Assembly (NCBI RefSeq): GCF_024397895.1
Contig: NZ_CP073346.1
Span: 3,162,001 to 3,226,000 of the forward strand
DNA: 64,000 nt
Direction of reading: 5' to 3'
From: Pseudomonas benzenivorans
GTDB taxonomy: Bacteria; Pseudomonadota; Gammaproteobacteria; Pseudomonadales; Pseudomonadaceae
The notes under the pieces are model-generated. The model saw only the letters and a list, made by a program, of their open reading frames with translations, was not told the origin of the DNA and did no database searches. The translations under genes and the position numbers were made by a program. This document shows positions 50,898 through 63,150 of the stretch, one piece after another (the first letter of the stretch is position 1; each line of letters begins with the position of its first letter).

Positions 50898-53800
50898 TTG
50901 AAAGACCTACTGAATTTGCTGAAAAACCAGGGTCAGATCGAAGAGTTCGACGCCATCCGTATCGGATTGGCCTCGCCTGAGATGATCCGTTCGTGGTCGT
51001 TCGGTGAAGTTAAAAAGCCGGAAACCATCAACTACCGTACCTTCAAGCCCGAGCGCGATGGTCTGTTCTGCGCCAAGATCTTTGGCCCGGTAAAGGACTA
51101 TGAGTGCCTGTGCGGCAAGTACAAGCGCCTCAAGCATCGCGGCGTGATCTGCGAGAAGTGCGGCGTCGAAGTGGCCCTGGCCAAGGTTCGCCGTGAGCGC
51201 ATGGCGCACATCGAGCTGGCCTCGCCGGTCGCCCACATCTGGTTCCTCAAGTCGCTGCCGAGCCGTATCGGCCTGCTGATGGACATGACCCTGCGTGACA
51301 TCGAACGCGTGCTCTATTTCGAGAGCTACGTGGTAATCGATCCGGGCATGACCACCCTGGAAAAGGGCCAGCTGCTGAACGACGAGCAGTACTTCGAAGC
51401 CCTCGAAGAGTTCGGCGACGACTTCGACGCGCGCATGGGCGCCGAAGCCGTGCGCGAGCTGCTGCACGCCATCGACCTGGAGCACGAGATCGGCCGCCTG
51501 CGCGAAGAGATTCCGCAGACCAACTCGGAAACCAAGATCAAGAAGCTGTCCAAGCGTCTGAAGCTGATGGAAGCCTTCCAGGGCTCCGGCAATCTGCCGG
51601 AATGGATGATCCTGACCGTGCTGCCGGTGCTGCCGCCGGACCTGCGTCCGCTGGTTCCGCTGGATGGCGGCCGTTTCGCGACCTCCGACCTGAACGACCT
51701 GTACCGCCGGGTGATCAACCGTAACAACCGCCTCAAGCGCCTGCTCGACCTCTCCGCGCCGGACATCATCGTGCGCAACGAGAAGCGCATGCTGCAGGAG
51801 GCGGTCGACGCCCTGCTCGACAACGGCCGTCGCGGTCGCGCCATCACCGGCTCGAACAAGCGTCCGCTGAAGTCCCTGGCCGACATGATCAAGGGTAAGC
51901 AAGGTCGTTTCCGTCAGAACCTGCTCGGTAAGCGCGTGGACTACTCCGGTCGTTCCGTGATCACCGTGGGCCCGACCCTGCGCCTGCACCAGTGCGGCCT
52001 GCCGAAGAAGATGGCCCTGGAGCTGTTCAAGCCGTTCATTTTCGGCAAGCTGGAAATGCGTGGTCTGGCGACCACCATCAAGGCGGCCAAGAAGATGGTC
52101 GAGCGCGAGCTGCCGGAAGTCTGGGACGTGCTCGCCGAAGTGATCCGCGAACACCCCGTGCTGCTCAACCGTGCGCCGACCCTGCACCGTCTGGGTATCC
52201 AGGCGTTCGAGCCGGTGCTCATCGAAGGCAAGGCGATTCAGCTGCACCCGCTGGTCTGCGCCGCGTACAACGCCGACTTCGACGGTGACCAGATGGCCGT
52301 GCACGTGCCGCTGACGCTGGAAGCCCAGCTGGAAGCGCGCGCGCTGATGATGTCGACCAACAACATCCTCTCGCCGGCCAACGGCGAGCCGATCATCGTG
52401 CCGTCCCAGGACGTGGTACTGGGTCTGTATTACATGACCCGTGAAGCGGTCAACGCCAAGGGCGAGGGTCGTGTGTTCGCCGACCTGCAGGAAGTCGACC
52501 GCGTGTTCCGCGCCGGTGAGGCCTCGCTGCATGCTCGCGTGAAGGTCCGGATCAACGAGACCATCAACGAGAAGGACGGCAGCGTCACCAAGAACACCCG
52601 CATCGTCGACACCACTGTCGGCCGTGCGCTGCTGTTCCAGATTGTCCCCGCCGGCATGCCGTACGACGTGGTCAACCAGTCGATGAAGAAGAAGGCGATC
52701 TCCAAGCTGATCAACCAGTGCTACCGCACGGTCGGTTTGAAGGACACCGTGATCTTCGCCGACCAGCTGATGTACACGGGTTTCGCCTACTCGACCATCT
52801 CCGGTGTGTCGATCGGCGTGAACGACTTCGTCATCCCGGACGAGAAGGCGCGGATCATCGACGCCGCCACCGAGGAAGTGAAGGAGATCGAGAGCCAGTA
52901 CGCCTCCGGCCTGGTGACCCAGGGCGAGAAGTACAACAAGGTGATCGACCTGTGGTCCAAGGCCAACGACGAAGTGTCCAAGGCGATGATGGGCAACCTC
53001 TCGAAAGAGAAGGTTATCGATCGCGATGGCAACGAAGTCGAGCAGGAATCCTTCAACTCCATGTACATGATGGCCGACTCCGGTGCGCGGGGTTCTGCTG
53101 CGCAGATCCGTCAGCTCGCCGGTATGCGCGGTCTGATGGCCAAGCCGGACGGCTCGATCATCGAGACGCCGATCACCGCGAACTTCCGCGAAGGTCTGAG
53201 CGTTCTGCAGTACTTCATCTCGACCCACGGTGCGCGTAAGGGTCTGGCGGATACCGCGTTGAAGACCGCGAACTCCGGTTACCTGACCCGTCGCCTGGTC
53301 GACGTGGCCCAGGACCTGGTGGTGACCGAGATCGACTGCGGCACCGAGCACGGCCTGCTGATGACGCCGCACATCGAAGGCGGCGACGTGGTCGAGCCCC
53401 TGGGCGAGCGCGTACTGGGTCGAGTCATCGCCCGCGACGTGTTCAAGCCGGGCACCGACGAGGTCATCGTCCCGGCCGGCACCCTGGTCGACGAGCAGTG
53501 GGTCGAGTTCATCGAGCTGAACAGCATCGACGAAGTGATCGTGCGTTCGCCGATCAGCTGCGAAACCCGCTACGGCATCTGCGCCAAGTGCTACGGCCGC
53601 GATCTGGCCCGTGGTCACCAGGTGAACATCGGTGAAGCGGTCGGCGTTATTGCCGCCCAGTCCATCGGTGAGCCGGGTACCCAGCTGACCATGCGTACGT
53701 TCCACATCGGTGGTGCGGCCAGCCGGACCTCCGCGGCCGACAGCGTTCAGGTCAAGAACGGCGGCGCTATCCGCCTGCACAACCTCAAGCACGTCGAGCG

Positions 53801-55097
53801 TCTGGACGGCGCCCTGGTCGCGGTTTCGCGTTCCGGCGAGCTGGCCGTGGCCGACGAGTTCGGTCGCGAGCGCGAGCGCTACAAGCTGCCCTACGGTGCG
53901 GTGATTTCGGTCAAGGAAGGTGACAAGGTCGAAGCTGGCGCCATCGTCGCCAAGTGGGACCCGCACACCCACCCGATCGTCACCGAGATGATGGGTACCG
54001 TGACCTTCGTCGGCATGGAAGAAGGCATCACCATCAAGCGTCAGACCGACGAACTGACCGGTTTGACCAACATCGAGGTACTGGATCCGAAGGATCGCCC
54101 GGCGTCCGGCAAGGACATCCGTCCGGCGGTCAAGATGGTCGACGCCTCCGGCAAGGAACTGCTGCTGCCAGGTACCGACGTACCGGCTCAGTACTTCCTG
54201 CCGGCCAACGCCCTGGTGGGTGTGGCCGACGGTGGTCAGGTCAACGTGGGTGACGTCATCGCACGTATCCCGCAGGAAACCTCGAAGACCCGTGACATCA
54301 CCGGTGGTCTGCCGCGCGTTGCCGACCTGTTCGAGGCACGCCGGCCGAAAGAGCCGTCGATCCTCGCGGAGATCAGCGGCACCATCTCGTTCGGCAAGGA
54401 GACCAAGGGCAAGCGTCGCTTGGTGATCACGCCGACCGATGGCAGCGATCCGTACGAGGAGCTGATTCCGAAGTGGCGTCACCTCAACGTCTTCGAAGGC
54501 GAACAGGTGAACAAGGGCGAAGTCATCTCCGACGGCCCGAGCAATCCGCACGATATCCTGCGTCTGCTCGGCGTCAGCGCCCTGGCCAAGTACATCGTCA
54601 ACGAGATCCAGGACGTTTACCGCCTGCAGGGTGTGAAGATCAACGACAAGCACATCGAGACCATCCTGCGGCAGATGCTGCGCAAGGTCGAAGTGGCTGA
54701 GTCGGGTGACTCCAGTTTCATCAAGGGCGACCAGATGGAGCTGACCCAGGTGCTGGAAGAGAACGAGCGCCTGTCCGGCGACGATCGCTTCATCGCCAAG
54801 TACGACCGCGTGCTGCTGGGTATCACCAAGGCCTCGCTGTCCACCGAGTCGTTCATCTCGGCGGCGTCGTTCCAGGAGACCACTCGCGTTCTGACCGAGG
54901 CGGCGGTAACTGGCAAGCGCGACTTCCTCCGCGGCCTGAAGGAAAACGTGGTGGTGGGACGTCTGATTCCCGCCGGTACCGGTCTGGCGTACCACAGCGA
55001 GCGCAAGCGCAAGCGTGATGCCGACAAGCCGGTACGGGTCAGCGCCAGTGAGGTGGAAGCCGCACTGACCGAAGCGCTGAACTCCAGCGGTAGCTAA
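50898..55097 (+). CDS. rpoC: DNA-directed RNA polymerase subunit beta'
   Basis: Largest core subunit, 1399 residues as in P. aeruginosa. It has the N-terminal zinc site ([20 protein letters not shown]), the catalytic NADFDGDQM triad of Asp, the trigger-loop region [36 protein letters not shown], and a second Cys cluster ([17 protein letters not shown]). The start is TTG at 50898 with a strong AGGAGGAAAGG; a longer frame from 50853 is rejected. 64 bases after rpoB. Confidence 0.98.
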   Translation: MKDLLNLLKNQGQIEEFDAIRIGLASPEMIRSWSFGEVKKPETINYRTFKPERDGLFCAKIFGPVKDYECLCGKYKRLKHRGVICEKCGVEVALAKVRRERMAHIELASPVAHIWFLKSLPSRIGLLMDMTLRDIERVLYFESYVVIDPGMTTLEKGQLLNDEQYFEALEEFGDDFDARMGAEAVRELLHAIDLEHEIGRLREEIPQTNSETKIKKLSKRLKLMEAFQGSGNLPEWMILTVLPVLPPDLRPLVPLDGGRFATSDLNDLYRRVINRNNRLKRLLDLSAPDIIVRNEKRMLQEAVDALLDNGRRGRAITGSNKRPLKSLADMIKGKQGRFRQNLLGKRVDYSGRSVITVGPTLRLHQCGLPKKMALELFKPFIFGKLEMRGLATTIKAAKKMVERELPEVWDVLAEVIREHPVLLNRAPTLHRLGIQAFEPVLIEGKAIQLHPLVCAAYNADFDGDQMAVHVPLTLEAQLEARALMMSTNNILSPANGEPIIVPSQDVVLGLYYMTREAVNAKGEGRVFADLQEVDRVFRAGEASLHARVKVRINETINEKDGSVTKNTRIVDTTVGRALLFQIVPAGMPYDVVNQSMKKKAISKLINQCYRTVGLKDTVIFADQLMYTGFAYSTISGVSIGVNDFVIPDEKARIIDAATEEVKEIESQYASGLVTQGEKYNKVIDLWSKANDEVSKAMMGNLSKEKVIDRDGNEVEQESFNSMYMMADSGARGSAAQIRQLAGMRGLMAKPDGSIIETPITANFREGLSVLQYFISTHGARKGLADTALKTANSGYLTRRLVDVAQDLVVTEIDCGTEHGLLMTPHIEGGDVVEPLGERVLGRVIARDVFKPGTDEVIVPAGTLVDEQWVEFIELNSIDEVIVRSPISCETRYGICAKCYGRDLARGHQVNIGEAVGVIAAQSIGEPGTQLTMRTFHIGGAASRTSAADSVQVKNGGAIRLHNLKHVERLDGALVAVSRSGELAVADEFGRERERYKLPYGAVISVKEGDKVEAGAIVAKWDPHTHPIVTEMMGTVTFVGMEEGITIKRQTDELTGLTNIEVLDPKDRPASGKDIRPAVKMVDASGKELLLPGTDVPAQYFLPANALVGVADGGQVNVGDVIARIPQETSKTRDITGGLPRVADLFEARRPKEPSILAEISGTISFGKETKGKRRLVITPTDGSDPYEELIPKWRHLNVFEGEQVNKGEVISDGPSNPHDILRLLGVSALAKYIVNEIQDVYRLQGVKINDKHIETILRQMLRKVEVAESGDSSFIKGDQMELTQVLEENERLSGDDRFIAKYDRVLLGITKASLSTESFISAASFQETTRVLTEAAVTGKRDFLRGLKENVVVGRLIPAGTGLAYHSERKRKRDADKPVRVSASEVEAALTEALNSSGS

Positions 55098-55137
55098 TCG
55101 AGGGGTGGTCCCGTGGCTTTGGTTGCGGGGCTTAGCC

Positions 55138-55166
55138 TTGACGCAGGGGGCGGGTCTCATTAGACT
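55138..55166 (+). promoter_or_regulatory. rpsL (str operon) promoter
   Basis: TTGACG (55138-55143), 17-base spacer, TAGACT (55161-55166), 76 bases before rpsL. It is close to consensus, so the str operon can be transcribed apart from rpoBC. Confidence 0.7.
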
Positions 55167-55242
55167 CATGCACCCCTAAATTTGGCAGGGCGTTCAGCTC
55201 TGCCATTTTGTTTATGTCGAAAGACAACAGTGGAGCTAGTAG

Positions 55243-55614
55243 ATGGCAACTATCAACCAGCTGGTACGTCAGCCGCGCAAGCGTATCGTCGAGAAATCCG
55301 ACGTGCCTGCGCTGCAGAACTGCCCGCAGCGTCGTGGCGTGTGCACCCGCGTGTACACCACTACGCCGAAAAAACCTAACTCGGCACTGCGTAAAGTATG
55401 CCGCGTGCGCCTGACCAACGGTTTCGAGGTTTCCTCGTACATCGGTGGTGAAGGTCACAACCTGCAAGAGCACAGCGTGGTGCTGATCCGTGGCGGTCGT
55501 GTAAAAGACCTTCCGGGTGTGCGTTACCACACCGTGCGCGGTTCCCTGGACACCTCCGGTGTGAAGGGCCGTAACCAGGGTCGTTCGAAGTACGGTACCA
55601 AGCGTCCGAAATAA
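55243..55614 (+). CDS. rpsL: 30S ribosomal protein S12
   Basis: Decoding-centre protein. 123 residues. K43 (TPKKPNSA) and K88 ([13 protein letters not shown]), the usual streptomycin-resistance positions, are both wild-type lysine. First gene of the rpsL-rpsG-fusA-tuf operon; the 108-base gap to rpsG is longer than others in the operon and may hold the S7 translational operator. Confidence 0.98.
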
Positions 55615-55722
55615 TTCGGTGCGCTGACTGATTTTCTATTTATTGAGTCGATAAGAGTAAGGTCGGGCGACACCTAAGGGTGGGATCCCGGGCTAACCTG
55701 AAGACCGTTTGAGGGCTTATCA

Positions 55723-56193
55723 ATGCCAAGACGTCGCGTAGCAGCCAAGCGTGAGATTCTGGACGATCCGAAATACGGAAGCCAGATCCTCGCCAAGTTC
55801 ATGAACCACGTAATGGAAAGCGGCAAAAAAGCCGTCGCCGAACGTATCGTTTATGGCGCGCTGGACAAAGTTAAAGAGCGCAAGAACAGCGATCCCCTGG
55901 AAATCTTCGAGAAAGCTCTCGACGCCATCGCTCCGCTGGTCGAAGTGAAGTCGCGCCGTGTAGGTGGTGCGACTTACCAGGTTCCGGTCGAAGTTCGCCC
56001 GTCTCGTCGTAACGCTCTGGCCATGCGCTGGCTTGTAGACTACGCCCGCAAGCGCGGCGAGAAGTCTATGGCGCTGCGTTTGGCTGGCGAGTTGCTGGAT
56101 GCCGCTGAAGGCAAAGGTGCTGCAGTTAAGAAGCGTGAAGACGTGCACCGCATGGCTGAAGCCAACAAGGCGTTCTCGCACTACCGCTTCTAA
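55723..56193 (+). CDS. rpsG: 30S ribosomal protein S7
   Basis: Primary 16S 3'-domain binder and regulator of the str operon. 156 residues with [20 protein letters not shown] and the conserved [28 protein letters not shown]. The gap before it contains GC-rich inverted segments (gggcgacacctaagggtgggatcccgggc) consistent with an S7-binding site. Confidence 0.97.
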   Translation: MPRRRVAAKREILDDPKYGSQILAKFMNHVMESGKKAVAERIVYGALDKVKERKNSDPLEIFEKALDAIAPLVEVKSRRVGGATYQVPVEVRPSRRNALAMRWLVDYARKRGEKSMALRLAGELLDAAEGKGAAVKKREDVHRMAEANKAFSHYRF

Positions 56194-56223
56194 TTCTGGC
56201 AACACTAATTTTGCGAGGGCTTT

Positions 56224-58353
56224 ATGGCTCGTACTACAGCAATTAACCGCTACCGTAACATTGGTATCTGTGCGCACGTTGATGCGGGCAAGACCACTAC
56301 TACCGAGCGGATCCTGTTCTACACAGGTCTCAGCCACAAGATGGGTGAGGTGCACGACGGTGCAGCCACCACCGACTGGATGGTGCAGGAGCAGGAGCGC
56401 GGTATCACCATTACCTCCGCTGCCGTTACCACCTTCTGGAAAGGCTCCGTTGGTCAGTATGACAACTACCGCGTAAACGTCATTGATACCCCCGGCCACG
56501 TTGACTTCACCATTGAAGTGGAGCGTTCGCTGCGCGTGCTCGATGGCGCCGTCGTGGTGTTCTGCGGCACTTCCGGTGTCGAGCCTCAGTCCGAAACCGT
56601 ATGGCGTCAGGCCAACAAGTACGGCGTTCCGCGTGTTGTTTACGTGAACAAGATGGACCGTGCGGGTGCCAACTTCCTGCGCGTCGTCGGTCAGATCAAG
56701 AATCGTCTGGGCCACACTCCGGTGCCGATCCAGCTGGCCATCGGTTCGGAAGATAACTTCCAGGGCCAGGTCGACCTGATCAAGATGAAGGCCATCTACT
56801 GGAACGAAGACGACAAGGGCACCACCTATCGTGAGGAAGAGATTCCTGCCGATATGCTGGAGCTGGCTGAAGAGTGGCGCTCGAACATGGTTGAGGCTGC
56901 TGCCGAAGCCAACGAAGAGCTGATGAACAAGTACCTTGAAGAAGGTGAGCTGAGCGTCGAAGAGATCAAGGCAGGCCTGCGTGCGCGCACCCTGGCTAGC
57001 GAGATCGTTCCGGCAGTTTGCGGTTCCTCCTTCAAGAACAAGGGTGTTCCTCTGGTTCTCGATGCTGTCATCGACTTCCTGCCTGCTCCGACCGAGATTC
57101 CGGCGATCAAGGGTATTCACCCTGACCTCATCGAGAAGCCGAAAGAAGAGCTGGTTGAAGGCGACTTTGATGAGCGTCATGCGGATGACAGCGAGCCGTT
57201 TTCGGCCCTGGCGTTCAAGATCGCTACCGACCCGTTCGTTGGTACTCTGACTTTCGTGCGCGTCTACTCGGGGTTCCTGAGCTCGGGCGACTCCGTGATC
57301 AACTCGGTCAAGGGCAAGAAGGAGCGCGTTGGTCGTATGGTGCAGATGCACGCCAACCAACGTGAAGAGATCAAAGAAGTGCGCGCTGGTGACATCGCCG
57401 CTCTGATCGGCATGAAGGACGTCACCACTGGTGACACCCTGTGCAACGCCGACAAGCCGATTATCCTCGAGCGTATGGACTTCCCGGAGCCGGTGATCTC
57501 GGTAGCTGTTGAGCCGAAGACCAAGGCTGACCAGGAGAAGATGGGTATCGCGCTGGGCAAGCTTGCTCAGGAAGACCCGTCGTTCCGTGTCAAGACCGAC
57601 GAAGAAACCGGCCAGACCATCATCTCCGGTATGGGCGAGTTGCACCTGGACATCCTTGTTGACCGCATGAAGCGCGAGTTCAACGTCGAGGCCAACATCG
57701 GCAAGCCGCAGGTTTCCTACCGCGAGAAGATCACCAAGAACTGCGAGATCGAAGGCAAGTTCGTTCGTCAGTCTGGTGGTCGCGGTCAGTTCGGTCACTG
57801 CTGGATCCGCTTTGCGCCGGCAGACGAAGGTCAGGAAGGTCTGGTATTCGTCAACGAGGTCGTGGGCGGTGTGGTTCCGAAGGAATACATTCCGGCCATC
57901 CAGAAGGGTATCGAAGAGCAGATGAAGAACGGCGTTGTTGCCGGTTATCCGCTCATCGGCCTCAAGGCGACCGTGTTCGACGGTTCCTACCATGACGTCG
58001 ACTCCAACGAGATGGCGTTCAAGGTGGCGGCTTCCATGGCGACCAAGCAGCTGGCCCAGAAGGGCGGCGGTGTTGTGCTTGAGCCGATCATGAAAGTGGA
58101 AGTGGTAACCCCTGAAGACTACATGGGTGACGTGATGGGTGACCTGAATCGTCGTCGCGGTCTGATCCAGGGTATGGAGGACACAGTGTCCGGCAAGGTT
58201 ATCCGTGCCGAAGTTCCGCTGGGTGAGATGTTCGGTTATGCGACCGACGTCCGTTCCATGTCTCAGGGTCGCGCCAGCTACTCCATGGAATTCTCCAAAT
58301 ACTCCGAAGCTCCGTCGAACATCGTCGAAGCACTGGTTAAAAAACAAGGCTGA
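56224..58353 (+). CDS. fusA: Elongation factor G
   Basis: Translocation GTPase of 709 residues: G1 [14 protein letters not shown]2 [10 protein letters not shown]3 [17 protein letters not shown] and G4 [10 protein letters not shown], then domains II-V ending VEALVKKQG. It is the housekeeping FusA of the str operon, 30 bases from rpsG and 30 from the following tuf. Confidence 0.97.
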   Translation: MARTTAINRYRNIGICAHVDAGKTTTTERILFYTGLSHKMGEVHDGAATTDWMVQEQERGITITSAAVTTFWKGSVGQYDNYRVNVIDTPGHVDFTIEVERSLRVLDGAVVVFCGTSGVEPQSETVWRQANKYGVPRVVYVNKMDRAGANFLRVVGQIKNRLGHTPVPIQLAIGSEDNFQGQVDLIKMKAIYWNEDDKGTTYREEEIPADMLELAEEWRSNMVEAAAEANEELMNKYLEEGELSVEEIKAGLRARTLASEIVPAVCGSSFKNKGVPLVLDAVIDFLPAPTEIPAIKGIHPDLIEKPKEELVEGDFDERHADDSEPFSALAFKIATDPFVGTLTFVRVYSGFLSSGDSVINSVKGKKERVGRMVQMHANQREEIKEVRAGDIAALIGMKDVTTGDTLCNADKPIILERMDFPEPVISVAVEPKTKADQEKMGIALGKLAQEDPSFRVKTDEETGQTIISGMGELHLDILVDRMKREFNVEANIGKPQVSYREKITKNCEIEGKFVRQSGGRGQFGHCWIRFAPADEGQEGLVFVNEVVGGVVPKEYIPAIQKGIEEQMKNGVVAGYPLIGLKATVFDGSYHDVDSNEMAFKVAASMATKQLAQKGGGVVLEPIMKVEVVTPEDYMGDVMGDLNRRRGLIQGMEDTVSGKVIRAEVPLGEMFGYATDVRSMSQGRASYSMEFSKYSEAPSNIVEALVKKQG

Positions 58354-58383
58354 TTCAGTCCTTTAGGCAAGAGGTTCACTGTC

Positions 58384-59577
58384 GTGGCTAAAGAAAAATT
58401 TGAACGTAACAAACCGCACGTCAACGTTGGCACCATCGGTCACGTTGACCACGGTAAAACCACTCTGACTGCTGCTCTGACTCGCGTCTGCTCCGAAGTT
58501 TTCGGTTCGGCCCGCGTTGACTTCGACAAGATCGACAGCGCCCCGGAAGAGAAGGCTCGTGGTATCACCATCAACACCGCGCACGTAGAGTACGATTCCA
58601 CTATTCGTCACTACGCACACGTTGACTGCCCTGGCCACGCTGACTATGTGAAGAACATGATCACCGGTGCTGCGCAGATGGACGGCGCCATCCTGGTTTG
58701 CTCCGCAGCCGACGGCCCGATGCCGCAGACTCGCGAGCACATCCTGCTGTCCCGTCAGGTGGGTGTACCGTACATCGTGGTCTTCCTGAACAAGGCTGAC
58801 ATGGTGGACGACGCCGAGCTGCTGGAGCTGGTTGAGATGGAAGTGCGTGACCTGCTGTCGACTTACGACTTCCCGGGCGACGACACTCCGATCATCATCG
58901 GTTCCGCGCTGATGGCGCTGAACGGTCAAGATGACAACGAGATGGGCACCACTGCCGTCAAGAAGCTGGTCGAGACTCTGGACAGCTACATTCCTGAGCC
59001 GGTTCGCGCCATCGACAAGCCGTTCCTGATGCCGATCGAAGACGTGTTCTCCATCTCCGGTCGCGGTACCGTGGTGACCGGTCGTATTGAGCGTGGCATC
59101 GTCCGTATCCAGGAAGAAATCGAGATCGTAGGTCTGCGTGACACCACCAAGACTACCTGTACTGGTGTTGAGATGTTCCGCAAGCTGCTCGACGAAGGTC
59201 GTGCTGGTGAGAACTGCGGCGTCCTGCTGCGTGGCACCAAGCGTGACGACGTAGAGCGTGGTCAGGTTCTGGCCAAGCCGGGCACCATCAAGCCGCACAC
59301 CAAGTTCGAAGCTGAAGTGTACGTGCTGTCCAAGGAAGAAGGCGGTCGTCACACCCCGTTCTTCAAGGGCTACCGTCCGCAGTTCTACTTCCGCACTACC
59401 GACGTAACTGGTAGCTGCGAACTGCCGGAAGGCGTTGAGATGGTAATGCCGGGCGACAACGTGAAGATGGTTGTTACCCTGATCAAGCCGATCGCCATGG
59501 AAGACGGCCTGCGTTTCGCGATTCGCGAAGGCGGCCGTACCGTTGGTGCCGGCGTGGTTGCCAAGATCGTCGAGTAA
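58384..59577 (+). CDS. tuf: Elongation factor Tu, second copy
   Basis: Same 397-residue EF-Tu as at 41870, here in the str operon (tufA position), with GTG start. Almost all of the 1194 bases are the same as in the first copy; the ten differences I see are all third-position. The sequences upstream and downstream of the gene are unrelated between copies. A terminator follows 17 bases after the stop. Confidence 0.97.
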   Translation: MAKEKFERNKPHVNVGTIGHVDHGKTTLTAALTRVCSEVFGSARVDFDKIDSAPEEKARGITINTAHVEYDSTIRHYAHVDCPGHADYVKNMITGAAQMDGAILVCSAADGPMPQTREHILLSRQVGVPYIVVFLNKADMVDDAELLELVEMEVRDLLSTYDFPGDDTPIIIGSALMALNGQDDNEMGTTAVKKLVETLDSYIPEPVRAIDKPFLMPIEDVFSISGRGTVVTGRIERGIVRIQEEIEIVGLRDTTKTTCTGVEMFRKLLDEGRAGENCGVLLRGTKRDDVERGQVLAKPGTIKPHTKFEAEVYVLSKEEGGRHTPFFKGYRPQFYFRTTDVTGSCELPEGVEMVMPGDNVKMVVTLIKPIAMEDGLRFAIREGGRTVGAGVVAKIVE

Positions 59578-59594
59578 TCGACTGGTCTAAAAGA

Positions 59595-59619
59595 AGCCCC
59601 CGCTTGCGGGGGCTTTTTT
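59595..59619 (+). terminator. Terminator of the str operon
   Basis: Stem AGCCCCCG / CGGGGGCT (59595-59614) followed by TTTTTT, with A-rich sequence before it. It separates the str operon from S10. Confidence 0.9.
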
Positions 59620-59625
59620 ATTGGG

Positions 59626-59654
59626 TTGACACTCAAGGGGGGCGTCTATAGAAT
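59626..59654 (+). promoter_or_regulatory. S10 operon promoter
   Basis: Perfect TTGACA (59626-59631), 17-base spacer, TAGAAT (59649-59654), then cacgcc. It lies right after the str terminator. The leader to rpsJ is only about 60 bases and has one hairpin (AACGGGCG / CGTCCGTT, 59668-59688). Confidence 0.8.
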
Positions 59655-59718
59655 CACGCCTCCTTTTAACGGGCGTATTGCGTCCGTTGGGAATAGCAGC
59701 TTGGAATCTGAGGTCAAA

Positions 59719-60030
59719 ATGCAAAACCAACAAATCCGTATTCGGTTGAAGGCTTTTGACCATCGCCTGATCGATCAATCTACCCAGGAAATCGTGGAAA
59801 CCGCGAAACGTACTGGTGCTCAGGTGCGTGGTCCGATTCCTCTGCCTACCCGCAAAGAGCGGTACACCGTACTGACTTCTCCGCACGTCAACAAAGACGC
59901 GCGCGATCAGTATGAAATTCGTACCCACAAGCGTGTTCTGGACATCGTCCAGCCAACGGATAAAACCGTTGACGCGCTGATGAAGCTCGATCTTGCGGCT
60001 GGCGTGGAAGTGCAGATCAGCCTCGGCTAA
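59719..60030 (+). CDS. rpsJ: 30S ribosomal protein S10 (NusE)
   Basis: Ribosomal protein and, with NusB, the boxA-binding antitermination factor for rRNA operons such as the two in this window. 103 residues, [21 protein letters not shown] to [17 protein letters not shown] 59719 with GAGG upstream; a longer frame that runs back through the promoter is rejected. Confidence 0.97.
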   Translation: MQNQQIRIRLKAFDHRLIDQSTQEIVETAKRTGAQVRGPIPLPTRKERYTVLTSPHVNKDARDQYEIRTHKRVLDIVQPTDKTVDALMKLDLAAGVEVQISLG

Positions 60031-60113
60031 AACCTTGGGGTTTTAGTCGTGTAACGCTCTGAAATGGGCGGCCATAGCGGGTGAAAGCCCCGTACACTCA
60101 TGAGGTTTACAAC

Positions 60114-60749
60114 ATGACTATTGGTGTAGTCGGTCGTAAGTGCGGCATGACCCGCATTTTCACCGAAGAAGGTGTCTCCATTCCGGTCACGGTCATTGAG
60201 ATCGAGCCGAATCGCGTCACCCAGTTCAAAACTGAAGAGTCCGATGGCTATCGCGCAGTGCAGGTCACTGTTGGCGAGCGCCGCGCTTCTCGTGTCAGCA
60301 AGGCTCAGGCCGGTCACTTCGCCAAGGCGAACGTCGCGGCAGGTCGTGGTGTTTGGGAGTTCCGTCTCGAAGGCGGCGACTACCAGGCCGGCGACCAGAT
60401 CAACGCTGAAATTTTCCAAGCTGGTCAACTGGTGGATGTCACCGGTCAGTCCAAGGGTAAAGGCTTTGCCGGTACCATCAAGCGTTGGAACTTCCGCGGC
60501 CAAGACAACACTCACGGTAACTCCGTGTCCCACCGCGTACCGGGCTCCATTGGCCAGTGCCAGACTCCGGGTCGCGTCTTCAAGGGCAAGAAAATGTCCG
60601 GTCACATGGGTGCTGAGCGTGTGACTGTGCAGTCCCTGGAAGTAGTGCGCGTCGACGCTGAACGCAACCTGCTGCTGGTCAAGGGTGCCGTTCCTGGCGC
60701 TACTGGCGGCAACCTGGTTGTGCGTCCGGCAGCCAAGGCTCGCGGTTAA
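60114..60749 (+). CDS. rplC: 50S ribosomal protein L3
   Basis: Early-assembly large-subunit protein reaching the peptidyl-transferase centre. 211 residues with [17 protein letters not shown] and the conserved central loop [26 protein letters not shown] (carrying Q, the position methylated by PrmB). ATG 60114 chosen over an upstream in-frame ATG. 83 bases after rpsJ. Confidence 0.96.
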   Translation: MTIGVVGRKCGMTRIFTEEGVSIPVTVIEIEPNRVTQFKTEESDGYRAVQVTVGERRASRVSKAQAGHFAKANVAAGRGVWEFRLEGGDYQAGDQINAEIFQAGQLVDVTGQSKGKGFAGTIKRWNFRGQDNTHGNSVSHRVPGSIGQCQTPGRVFKGKKMSGHMGAERVTVQSLEVVRVDAERNLLLVKGAVPGATGGNLVVRPAAKARG

Positions 60750-60761
60750 GGGGAAGCTGAC

Positions 60762-61364
60762 ATGCAATTAAATGTAAATGGCGCTCAGGCGATCGAAGTT
60801 TCCGAAGCGACTTTCGGTGGCGAGTTCAACGAGACCCTGGTTCACCAAGCAGTTGTGGCCTACATGGCTGGCGGCCGTCAGGGCAGCAAGCAGCAGAAGA
60901 CCCGTTCCGACGTGTCCGGCGGCGGTAAGCGTCCGTGGCGTCAGAAGGGCACCGGTCGTGCTCGTGCGGGTACCACTCGTGGTCCGATCTGGCGTGGCGG
61001 TGGCGTGACTTTCGCGGCGCGTCCGCAGAATCACGACCAGAAGCTGAACAAGAAGATGTATCGCGCGGCCATCCGTTCGATCCTTGCTGAGCTGGTGCGT
61101 ACCGAGCGTTTGGTCGTGGTCGAGGACTTCTCCGTTGAAGCGCCGAAAACCAAAGAACTGCTGGGCAAGCTGAATGGCATGGGTCTGAACGACGTTCTGA
61201 TCGTGTCCGATGCTGTTGACCAGAATCTGTACCTGGCTGCCCGCAACCTGCCGCATGTCGATGTTCGCGACGTGCAGGGTTCCGATCCGGTCAGTCTGAT
61301 CGCGTATGAAAAGGTGCTGGTCACCGTTTCTGCCGTGAAGAAATTCGAGGAGCTGCTGGGATGA
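60762..61364 (+). CDS. rplD: 50S ribosomal protein L4
   Basis: Lines the exit tunnel; in E. coli it also represses the S10 operon. 200 residues, with the extended tunnel loop [31 protein letters not shown] intact (site of macrolide-resistance changes). Four-base overlap with rplW. Confidence 0.97.
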   Translation: MQLNVNGAQAIEVSEATFGGEFNETLVHQAVVAYMAGGRQGSKQQKTRSDVSGGGKRPWRQKGTGRARAGTTRGPIWRGGGVTFAARPQNHDQKLNKKMYRAAIRSILAELVRTERLVVVEDFSVEAPKTKELLGKLNGMGLNDVLIVSDAVDQNLYLAARNLPHVDVRDVQGSDPVSLIAYEKVLVTVSAVKKFEELLG

Positions 61365-61660
61365 ACCAGGAACGCGTATTCAAAGTGCTGCTTGGCCCGC
61401 ACATCTCCGAGAAGGCCACTCTGCTGGCTGACAAAAAAAGCCAGTTCGTTTTCAAGGTTGCAACCGATGCAACCAAGCTGGAAATCAAGAAGGCCGTCGA
61501 AAGCCTGTTCAGTGTGAAGGTTGAGCGCGTGACTACTCAGAACGTTCTGGGTAAGAGCAAGCGCACCGCTCGCGGTCTGGGCAAGCGTAACGACTGGAAG
61601 AAGGCGATCATCTCCCTTCAGCCGGGCCAAGATCTCGATTTCGCCAGCAGTGCTGAGTAA
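61361..61660 (+). CDS. rplW: 50S ribosomal protein L23
   Basis: Sits at the tunnel exit and docks trigger factor and SRP. 99 residues, with the family's [33 protein letters not shown] and the C-terminal [21 protein letters not shown] motif. ATG overlaps rplD by four bases. Confidence 0.96.
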   Translation: MNQERVFKVLLGPHISEKATLLADKKSQFVFKVATDATKLEIKKAVESLFSVKVERVTTQNVLGKSKRTARGLGKRNDWKKAIISLQPGQDLDFASSAE

Positions 61661-61674
61661 GGAAGGGGTGCATC

Positions 61675-62499
61675 ATGGCAATCGTTAAATGCAAACCGAC
61701 TTCCGCTGGCCGCCGTTTTGTGGTCAAGGTGGTCAACCAGGAGCTGCACAAAGGCGCTCCTTATGCTCCGCTGCTCGAGAAGAAGTCGAAGACTGGCGGT
61801 CGTAACAACAATGGCCGTATCACCACCCGTCATATCGGTGGTGGCCATAAGCAGCATTACCGTCTGGTCGACTTCCGTCGCAACGACAAAGATGGCATTC
61901 CTGCCACTGTCGAGCGCGTGGAATACGATCCGAACCGTACTGCTCACATCGCTCTGCTGAAGTATGCCGACGGCGAGCGCCGCTACATCATCGCGCCCAA
62001 GGGCGTGGTAGCTGGCGATCAGCTGGTATCCGGTGCCATGGCGCCGATCAAGGCCGGTAACAGCCTGCAGCTGCGCAACATTCCGGTAGGTTCGACCGTT
62101 CACGGTATCGAGCTGAAGCCGGGCAAAGGTGCTCAGATCGCACGTTCCGCTGGTGCTTCGGCTCAGCTGATCGCTCGTGAAGGCGTCTATGTGACTCTGC
62201 GTCTGCGTTCCGGTGAGATGCGCAAAGTATTGGCCGAGTGCCGTGCGACCCTGGGCGAAGTCTCGAACTCCGAGCACAGCCTGCGTTCGCTGGGTAAGGC
62301 CGGTGCCAAGCGCTGGCGTGGCGTTCGCCCGACCGTTCGTGGTGTTGCCATGAACCCGGTCGACCACCCACACGGTGGTGGTGAAGGTCGTACCTCTGGT
62401 GGTCGTCATCCGGTGTCTCCATGGGGCTTCCCGACTAAGGGCGCGAAGACTCGTGGTAACAAGCGCACCGATAACATGATCGTCCGTCGTCGCAAGTAA
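61675..62499 (+). CDS. rplB: 50S ribosomal protein L2
   Basis: Needed for peptidyl transfer and subunit joining. 274 residues with [27 protein letters not shown] and the catalytic-region [19 protein letters not shown] (conserved His). 14 bases after rplW. Confidence 0.97.
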   Translation: MAIVKCKPTSAGRRFVVKVVNQELHKGAPYAPLLEKKSKTGGRNNNGRITTRHIGGGHKQHYRLVDFRRNDKDGIPATVERVEYDPNRTAHIALLKYADGERRYIIAPKGVVAGDQLVSGAMAPIKAGNSLQLRNIPVGSTVHGIELKPGKGAQIARSAGASAQLIAREGVYVTLRLRSGEMRKVLAECRATLGEVSNSEHSLRSLGKAGAKRWRGVRPTVRGVAMNPVDHPHGGGEGRTSGGRHPVSPWGFPTKGAKTRGNKRTDNMIVRRRK

Positions 62500-62515
62500 A
62501 TAGAGGGATACGACA

Positions 62516-62791
62516 GTGCCACGTTCTCTGAAAAAAGGTCCTTTTATTGATCTTCACCTACTGAAGAAGATCGAAGTGGCGGTGGAGAAGAACGATCGCA
62601 AGCCGGTGAAAACCTGGTCGCGCCGTTCGATGATCCTGCCGCAGATGGTCGGTCTGACCATCGCTGTACATAACGGTCGTCAGCATGTCCCGGTTCTCGT
62701 GAACGAAGACATGGTCGGTCACAAACTGGGCGAGTTTGCCGGTACCCGCACTTATCGTGGGCACGTGGCTGACAAGAAAGCCAAGCGTTAA
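62516..62791 (+). CDS. rpsS: 30S ribosomal protein S19
   Basis: Head protein contacting S13 and the A-site tRNA. 91 residues, [19 protein letters not shown] to the conserved [25 protein letters not shown] start after GAGGGA, 16 bases from rplB. Confidence 0.96.
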   Translation: MPRSLKKGPFIDLHLLKKIEVAVEKNDRKPVKTWSRRSMILPQMVGLTIAVHNGRQHVPVLVNEDMVGHKLGEFAGTRTYRGHVADKKAKR

Positions 62792-62804
62792 GGGGTAAGG
62801 AAAG

Positions 62805-63137
62805 ATGGAAGTAGCCGCTAAGTTGTCGGGCGCTCGAATCTCCGCCCAGAAAGCCCGCTTGGTCGCCGACCAGATCCGCGGGAAGAAGGTGGGCGAAGCG
62901 CTCAACCTGTTGGCTTTCAGCAGTAAGAAAGCCGCGGAAATCATGAAGAAAGTGCTGGAGTCGGCCGTTGCCAACGCCGAGCACAACGAAGGCGCCGATG
63001 TCGATGACCTCAAGGTCAGCACCGTTTTCGTCAACGAAGGGCGTTCGCTGAAGCGCATCATGCCGCGTGCCAAAGGCCGCGCTGATCGCATCGTCAAGCG
63101 GTCTTGCCATATCACTGTCAAGGTTGCGGACAAGTAA
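62805..63137 (+). CDS. rplV: 50S ribosomal protein L22
   Basis: Tunnel-lining protein contacting all 23S domains. 110 residues with [29 protein letters not shown] and the beta-hairpin [17 protein letters not shown] intact. 13 bases after rpsS. Confidence 0.96.
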
Positions 63138-63150
63138 CGGAGTCGATCAG

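Noticed and set aside
46769..55169. Very long open frames (about 1355 and 1420 codons) antisense to rpoB and rpoC, and similar ones antisense to lptD (859 codons), trpE-trpG, fusA and both tuf genes
   Set aside because: They mirror the sense codon pattern of high-GC genes (few antisense stops), have Val/Leu/His/Asp-rich composition with no recognisable domain, and no promoter or Shine-Dalgarno of their own.
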